From Bauldia sp. (GTDB taxonomy: Bacteria; Pseudomonadota; Alphaproteobacteria; Rhizobiales; Kaistiaceae): DNA of 49,391 nt. The position numbers and the translations under genes were made by a program. The notes beneath the pieces are model-generated. The model searched no databases. It was given only the letters and a program-made list of their open reading frames with translations, and was not told the DNA's origin. This document shows positions 45,493 through 49,391 of the stretch, in pieces; positions within the stretch are counted from its first letter, which is position 1, and each line of letters opens with the position of its first letter. The stretch is taken from NCBI GenBank assembly GCA_022841545.1, contig JALHRF010000011.1, forward strand, positions 1 to 49,391, read 5' to 3'.

Positions 45493-46195
45493 GCGGAAGC
45501 CGGTCCTCATCGTCCTCCATCAGGAGCATTCGACTCCCGGCCGCGTCGGCCTGCGCCTCGCCGCCCGGGGACATCGCCTCGACATCCGCCGGCCGCGTTT
45601 CGGGGACGCACTGCCGGAGACACTCGACGCGCATGCCGGCGCGGTCATCTTCGGCGGCCCGATGAGCGCCAATGACGGCGACGACTACATCCGCGTCGAA
45701 ACCGAATGGGTGAAGGTTCCGCTTCGCGAGGCGGCGCCGCTGCTCGGACTCTGCCTCGGCGCCCAGATGATCGCCCGCCATCTCGGCGCGCCGGTCACCC
45801 CCGACCCGGAGGGGCGGGTGGAGGTGGGCTTCTACCCGCTCCGGCCGACCGACGCCGGACGCGCTCTGATGCAATGGCCCGACCGCGTGCACCACTTCCA
45901 CCGCGAGGGGTTCGACCTGCCCGAGGGGGCCGTGTTGCTCGCCGAGGGCGATGTCTTTCGCAACCAGGCCTTTTCCTACGGAGCCGCCGCATTCGGCTTC
46001 CAGTTCCATATCGAACTCACCAACGCCATGGTCGGACGCTGGACGCGGCGGATCGCCGAGCGCGAATGGGTGCCGGGCACGCAACAGGCGGCGGAGCATT
46101 TCGCCGGCCGCGCGCTGCACGACTGGAAGACCGCGACCTTCCTCGACGATTTCCTCGACCGCTGGCTGGCCAGCGACCCGCGCCCGGCCGCCTGA
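45479..46195 (+). CDS. Class I glutamine amidotransferase
   Basis: A 238-residue protein with the catalytic triad C92 (LGLCLGAQM), H177 and E179 (FGFQFHIEL) and the oxyanion-hole region IFGGPMSAND. It matches free-standing GATase1 proteins that transfer ammonia from glutamine to an unknown acceptor or act as gamma-glutamyl hydrolases. The ATG lies within the end of the TerB-like gene. Confidence 0.92.
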   Translation: MAATERKPVLIVLHQEHSTPGRVGLRLAARGHRLDIRRPRFGDALPETLDAHAGAVIFGGPMSANDGDDYIRVETEWVKVPLREAAPLLGLCLGAQMIARHLGAPVTPDPEGRVEVGFYPLRPTDAGRALMQWPDRVHHFHREGFDLPEGAVLLAEGDVFRNQAFSYGAAAFGFQFHIELTNAMVGRWTRRIAEREWVPGTQQAAEHFAGRALHDWKTATFLDDFLDRWLASDPRPAA

Positions 46196-46393
46196 TCTCG
46201 CGTTCTGCGAAACCTCTTGCAAAATGCGAGGCGCGAACGGTTACCAGAAGGTGAAGGGGATCAACCTGTTGCCTTCGACGACACGTCGAACACAAGATCT
46301 TGCGCCGCCGCGTCTGAAACCCGAGTGGCAGGGAGATTGCGATCTATAGAGCACGCTGGCATCTGGTATTTGCGTAGCCAGCGCCATCTTGGC

Positions 46394-46432
46394 GGGGAAG
46401 ACGGGCCGTTGACCCCCGGTTCCGTCTTCCCC
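46394..46432. terminator. Inverted repeat downstream of the first TPR-protein gene
   Basis: Perfect 11-bp arms GGGGAAGACGG and CCGTCTTCCCC with a 17-base loop. It stands 12 bases past the end of the gene on the minus strand. No T-run follows on either strand. The rest of the 46196-46443 space shows nothing else. Confidence 0.5.
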
Positions 46433-46443
46433 GTCGGGTCTCG

Positions 46444-47106
46444 TCAGTTGGTGGCGGTTCCCGTCCAATCCTCGAGGCCGGCCATGGCGGCCGCGAGATC
46501 GAGATACTGGTCGCAATTCTCCCCGCAGATCGCGCTAATCCGGTCGAGTTCGCCCTGGGCGAGGTCGAGCCGTCCCATGGCCACATAACCCTCGCCGAGA
46601 TATTCGCGGGTGTTGACGTTGTCGGGGTCGATGGCGAGCGCCCGGTAGTAGTAGCCGATGCCCTCGTCGAGGGCGCCCGACTTCCGCTTGGAGTAGCCGA
46701 TCATGGTGAGGACCATGGCGTCGCCCTGGTCGGCGGCGTTGAGGAGGGCAAGGGCGTCGTCATAGTTGCCGGCGAGCGCCAGCGCCCGGCCCTGCTCGTA
46801 GAGGCGTTCCTCGTCGATAAAGGACTGCGCCTTGACGCAATACTGCCCGCTCGCATGCGGCACCCAGCCGGGATTGCAGGAGAGCCCGCCGCTGGCGTTT
46901 CCGCCCGAGCTGCCGCCGCTGCCGCCTCCGCTCGATCCGCCACCGCCGCCCGACCCTCCTCCCCCGCCGCCGCCGCCGCCTCCGCCGCCTCCACCACTGG
47001 CGGCGAAAGACGGCACGGAGATGCCGGCAACCGCGACGGCGCCGACCGCACCGATCGCGAGGGCGACGAGCGCGGCACGGGCCGCAAGGATTGAGGCGTT
47101 CTTCAT
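46444..47106 (-). CDS. Secreted TPR protein with a polyglycine region
   Basis: A 220-residue exported protein. The N-terminal helix is a signal peptide or anchor ending SVPSFAAS. Then comes a run of 14 glycines and a further Gly/Ser-rich region (residues about 37-75). A short Cys-containing motif follows (SCNPGWVPHASGQYCVKA), then TPR-like helices from about residue 98 (RLYEQGRALALAGNYDDALALL) to the end. The Cys motif and TPR block are shared with the next gene. GGGAGG precedes the ATG. The run of glycines probably works as a flexible linker. Confidence 0.85.
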   Translation of the reverse strand: MKNASILAARAALVALAIGAVGAVAVAGISVPSFAASGGGGGGGGGGGGGGSGGGGGSSGGGSGGSSGGNASGGLSCNPGWVPHASGQYCVKAQSFIDEERLYEQGRALALAGNYDDALALLNAADQGDAMVLTMIGYSKRKSGALDEGIGYYYRALAIDPDNVNTREYLGEGYVAMGRLDLAQGELDRISAICGENCDQYLDLAAAMAGLEDWTGTATN

Positions 47107-47176
47107 GGCAAAGACCTCCCGATCGGAGTTGAGGGGACCGAAGCCGGCAAGAGGGCCGGCGGGGTCGTACGGGAGG

Positions 47177-47202
47177 TCAACACGCGGGGCGGAAGGTTAT
47201 TC
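47177..47202 (-). promoter_or_regulatory. Promoter-like motif GAATAAC-N12-GTGTTGA before the first TPR gene
   Basis: On the minus strand GAATAAC (47196-47202) and GTGTTGA (47177-47183) are 12 bases apart; the right-hand element lies 71 bases before the start codon. The same left element, spacing and distance occur before the second TPR gene. It looks like an ECF-sigma promoter. Confidence 0.55.
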
Positions 47203-47249
47203 GCCCGCACCGGACAAACGCACCGTCTCGCGTTTCCGGCAATGAGACG

Positions 47250-47276
47250 GAGGGCGGCCACGGAGCGGCCGCCCTC
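47250..47276. terminator. GC-rich hairpin after the second TPR gene
   Basis: GAGGGCGGCC and GGCCGCCCTC are perfect 10-bp arms with a 7-base loop, 13 bases past the stop codon of the gene at 47289-47861. No T-run. Confidence 0.55.
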
Positions 47277-47288
47277 TTCTGCCGAAGG

Positions 47289-47861
47289 TCAGTTCCAGCT
47301 GGAATCGCCGGCCATGGCGGCGGCGAGGTCGATGTACTGGTCGCAGGTCTCGCCGCAGAGTGCGCCGATCCGGTCGAGTTCCGCCTGGGCAAGGTCGAGG
47401 CGGCCCATCGCGACATAGCCTTCGCCGAGATACTCGCGGGTGTTGACGTTGTCGGGATTGAGGGCGAGCGCCTGGTGATAGTAGCCGATGCCCTCCTCGA
47501 CGGCGCCGGACTTCCGCTTCGAATAGCCGATCATGGTCAGCACGTCGGAGTCCTGCTTGTCCCGGATGGCGTCGAACAGCGTCAGCGCGCTGTCGTAGTC
47601 GCCGGCGAGCGCGAGCGCCCGGCCCTGCTCGTACAGCGTCTCGTCGTCGAACAGGCCGGAACTGGCCTTCTCGCACATGCCCTTGGCCTGGTTCCAGACC
47701 ATGCCGGCCTTGCAGGTGGTCTCGGACGAGCCGCCGCTCGATCCGCCGGTGCTGGCGGCAAGAGTCGCCTGGGTCATGCCGGCGATCGAAAGCGCGCCTG
47801 CCACGGCGATGGTCAAAGCGAGCATGCCCGACCTGGCACGCGGTAGTGAAAGGTGCAGCAT
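47289..47861 (-). CDS. Secreted TPR protein, paralogue of the preceding gene
   Basis: A 190-residue exported protein with signal peptide ending ATLAA-S. It has a short Gly/Ser linker, the Cys motif TTCKAGMVWNQAKGMCEKAS, and a TPR block nearly identical to that of the neighbour (LYEQGRALALAGDYDSALTL; MIGYSKRKSGAVEEGIGYYH; NTREYLGEGYVAMGRLDLAQ). It lacks the long polyglycine run. AGGAG stands 8 bases before the ATG. Confidence 0.87.
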   Translation of the reverse strand: MLHLSLPRARSGMLALTIAVAGALSIAGMTQATLAASTGGSSGGSSETTCKAGMVWNQAKGMCEKASSGLFDDETLYEQGRALALAGDYDSALTLFDAIRDKQDSDVLTMIGYSKRKSGAVEEGIGYYHQALALNPDNVNTREYLGEGYVAMGRLDLAQAELDRIGALCGETCDQYIDLAAAMAGDSSWN

Positions 47862-47930
47862 CTTGGAGTCTCCTGATCTTGACAAAGGGGTTTCCTGCCG
47901 GCGCATTCGCGGAAGGCTCGCCCGCGACAT

Positions 47931-47956
47931 CAAACACACAACGCCGTCAGTTATTC
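47931..47956 (-). promoter_or_regulatory. Promoter-like motif GAATAAC-N12-GTGTTTG before the second TPR gene
   Basis: GAATAAC (47950-47956) and GTGTTTG (47931-47937) on the minus strand are 12 bases apart and the right-hand element lies 70 bases before the start, almost exactly as before the first TPR gene. Confidence 0.55.
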
Positions 47957-48014
47957 ACGCGAGTCCACGCCCTACGTCGCTACAGCGACAGGTCGGTCTT
48001 TCCTATGGTCGCCG

Positions 48015-48251
48015 TCACACCGGCTTCACAGGCTCCCGCTTCACTTCCAGTTCGTCGTAGATTTTGGATTCCTTGCGTTCGCAGATGCGCTTCGCCTGGT
48101 TCCACACCCATCCGTCTCGGCAGGATGGCGGGGTGGCCGTGGAGCTGCTGCCGCTCATGGCCACCGCCGGCACTCCGACCGGGATGACACCGGATATCGA
48201 CAGGATCACGCTGACAAGCGCGATCCGAACGGGGAAAATCAGTCGAGCCAT
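48015..48251 (-). CDS. Small exported protein with the same Cys motif but no TPR block
   Basis: A 78-residue protein with a signal peptide (VRIALVSVILSISG) and the motif PSCRDGWVWNQAKRICERKE, matching the CKAGMVWNQAKGMC motif of the second TPR protein. After it only a short charged tail (ELEVKREPVKPV) remains. It is a shortened relative. GAGGAGGAG stands upstream of the ATG. It diverges from the sigma-factor gene. Confidence 0.8.
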   Translation of the reverse strand: MARLIFPVRIALVSVILSISGVIPVGVPAVAMSGSSSTATPPSCRDGWVWNQAKRICERKESKIYDELEVKREPVKPV

Positions 48252-48314
48252 TTTCGTCTCCTCCTCAAGAAAGATTGGTCGCGCGATGGCCGGGTCCTCT
48301 AATGTCCAAATTGC

Positions 48315-48338
48315 CAAGCACGATCCACTGGCCTATTC
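48315..48338 (-). promoter_or_regulatory. Weaker relative of the GAATA...GTGxTTG motif
   Basis: On the minus strand GAATAGG (48332-48338) and GTGCTTG (48315-48321) are 10 bases apart; the right-hand element is 64 bases before the start of the small exported protein. It resembles the two TPR-gene promoters but its spacer is 2 bases shorter. Confidence 0.35.
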
Positions 48339-48347
48339 GTTTCAACG

Positions 48348-48869
48348 ATGACGGCGGGCAATCACGAATCCGTGAAGGCCGGTCTGCGGGAGCACCTCCG
48401 CCGCCTCTGGCGCTACGGACTGGTGCTGTCCGGCAGCCGCGATACGGCCGACGACCTGGTGCAGGCCACCTGCCTCCGGGCGCTGGAGCGCGCCCACCAG
48501 TTTCAGCCCGGCACCCATCTCGACCGCTGGCTGATGTCGATCCTGCACTCCATATGGCTCAACGACATCCGCGCCGCCCGCTACCGCCGGGGCCACGGCC
48601 TGGTCGACGCCGAGACGGCGCTGGTCTTCGACGGGGCGCACGAGATCGAGACGAATATTTCGGCGGCTCAGGTGTTGACGCACGTGCAATCCCTGCCGGA
48701 AGCACAGCGTGAGACCGTCTTCCTTGTCTATGTCGAGGGCTTTTCCTATCGCGAGGCCGCCGCACTCCTGGAGGTACCCATCGGAACTGTCATGAGCCGA
48801 CTCGCCAGTGCGCGGGCGAAACTCGCGAGCCTCGGCCCGGACGTGCATGAGCGGCACGAAGAACCATGA
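48348..48869 (+). CDS. ECF-family RNA polymerase sigma factor
   Basis: A 173-residue sigma-70 family protein without domains 1 and 3. Region 2 is seen in GLVLSGSRDTADDLVQATCLRALER with the -10-recognising segment FQPGTHLDRWLMSILHSIWLNDIR. Region 4 is LPEAQRETVFLVYVEGFSYREAAALLEVPIGTVMSRLASARAKL. The ATG lies 96 bases from the divergent secreted-protein gene. The anti-sigma gene overlaps its stop codon (ATGA). Confidence 0.93.
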   Translation: MTAGNHESVKAGLREHLRRLWRYGLVLSGSRDTADDLVQATCLRALERAHQFQPGTHLDRWLMSILHSIWLNDIRAARYRRGHGLVDAETALVFDGAHEIETNISAAQVLTHVQSLPEAQRETVFLVYVEGFSYREAAALLEVPIGTVMSRLASARAKLASLGPDVHERHEEP

Positions 48870-49391
48870 GCACGAAGCCCGAGCCCACCCCGACCCTCGA
48901 CGACGAGATCACCGCGTATCTCGACGGCGAGCTTGAGGCCGCCCGCCGCACCACCCTCGAAGCGCGGCTTGCGGCCGACGATGCCACGCGCGCGCGACTG
49001 GAGATGCTCCGCGCCGGCCGGCCGCCGGCCGAGCCCTTCGATCTGCTCCTGGACATCGCCCCGATCTCCCGGCTCGAGGCCATGCTCGACGCCGCGGACA
49101 AGCCCCCACACCGGACCTGGAGCAGTTTCGGCGGCCTGCGGGCGCTCGCCGCCGCGGTTCTGCTCCTCATCCTCGGCGGGGCGATCGGCTTCGGCCTGTC
49201 GCGGAGCCTCGCGCCAACCGAGGTGGCCGAGGCGCCGGGCTGGCGCGCGGTGGTTGCCGACTACGTCGCGCTCTATACGCCGGAGACCTTTGCGCTGGCC
49301 CCGACCGACCCAGAGGCCTATGCGCCGCGGCTCAAGATCCTCGGCGACGGGCTCGGCCTCGACCTTGCGCCGGAGACGGTCGCTCTCCCCG
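48866..49391 (+). CDS. Transmembrane anti-sigma factor, partial (runs off the right edge)
   Basis: 175 residues are visible. The N terminus DDEITAYLDGELEAARRTTL is the cytoplasmic helix pair typical of anti-sigma factors, with no zinc-ligand H-x3-C-x2-C motif. A single membrane helix lies at residues about 96-112 (LAAAVLLLILGGAIGFGL), followed by a periplasmic part. It overlaps the sigma-factor stop codon, which couples the two. It should hold the sigma factor at the membrane until an envelope signal arrives. Confidence 0.88.
   Translation, partial: MSTKPEPTPTLDDEITAYLDGELEAARRTTLEARLAADDATRARLEMLRAGRPPAEPFDLLLDIAPISRLEAMLDAADKPPHRTWSSFGGLRALAAAVLLLILGGAIGFGLSRSLAPTEVAEAPGWRAVVADYVALYTPETFALAPTDPEAYAPRLKILGDGLGLDLAPETVALP

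Overview
The window is about 49 kb of GC-rich DNA from an alphaproteobacterium, most likely a member of Hyphomicrobiales (Rhizobiales). This rests on the cytochrome c maturation block next to acnA and a DUF1223 gene, on yciB with a DUF2585/UPF0314 gene, and on the dense CUT1-transporter and LacI-regulator content. The species assignment is inference. No rRNA, tRNA, CRISPR array, insertion sequence or prophage was recognised.

Left part (1-16 kb). An operon running off the left edge encodes a phosphonate/phosphite-type ABC importer (PhnC-like ATPase, PhnD-like binding protein). It is followed by a lone SecD-P1-like secreted protein, a phosphodiester glycosidase-like protein, leuD, an Rrf2 repressor with its methyltransferase gene and operator, a large AsmA-like protein, yciB and a DUF2585 membrane protein. 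A VapC toxin follows with an antitoxin gene that appears broken. The heme-delivery genes ccmA-ccmB and ccmC-ccmD-ccmG surround two tandem duplicated secreted-protein genes on the opposite strand. The aconitase gene acnA diverges from ccmA.

Middle part (16-27.4 kb). A DUF1223 thioredoxin-like protein, a TsdA-like diheme cytochrome c, a serine hydrolase and DUF1622 and DUF3307 membrane proteins lie here. So does a striking group of cyclic-nucleotide-related proteins: a CNBD protein, a glutaminase-STAS-CNBD fusion, a class III cyclase homologue that has lost its extracytoplasmic domain and all of its recognisable active-site residues, and a second CNBD protein. Next comes a PDC-PAS-GGDEF-EAL protein.

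Sugar-utilisation part (27.4-44.6 kb). Two overlapping LacI-family genes (the second without a DNA-binding domain) diverge from a CUT1 sugar importer operon that also carries a TIM-barrel epimerase and a Gfo/Idh/MocA oxidoreductase. Operator palindromes and a promoter are visible. Beyond it are two secreted RTX proteins (a serralysin-type metalloprotease and an FG-GAP/RTX protein). They share an identical dyad about 90 bp upstream and are associated with a LuxR-type regulator or its remnant. A third LacI regulator has twin operators, a TRAP-transporter remnant follows, and a uronate dehydrogenase gene closes the region.

Right part (44.6-49.4 kb). A 400-base stretch without a convincing gene ends in a textbook intrinsic terminator and may encode a small RNA. 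Then come a TerB-like protein with an overlapping glutamine amidotransferase, and a compact system made of an ECF sigma factor, an anti-sigma factor (cut by the window edge) and three related secreted proteins. Their upstream regions share a promoter-like motif at a nearly fixed distance from the start codons.
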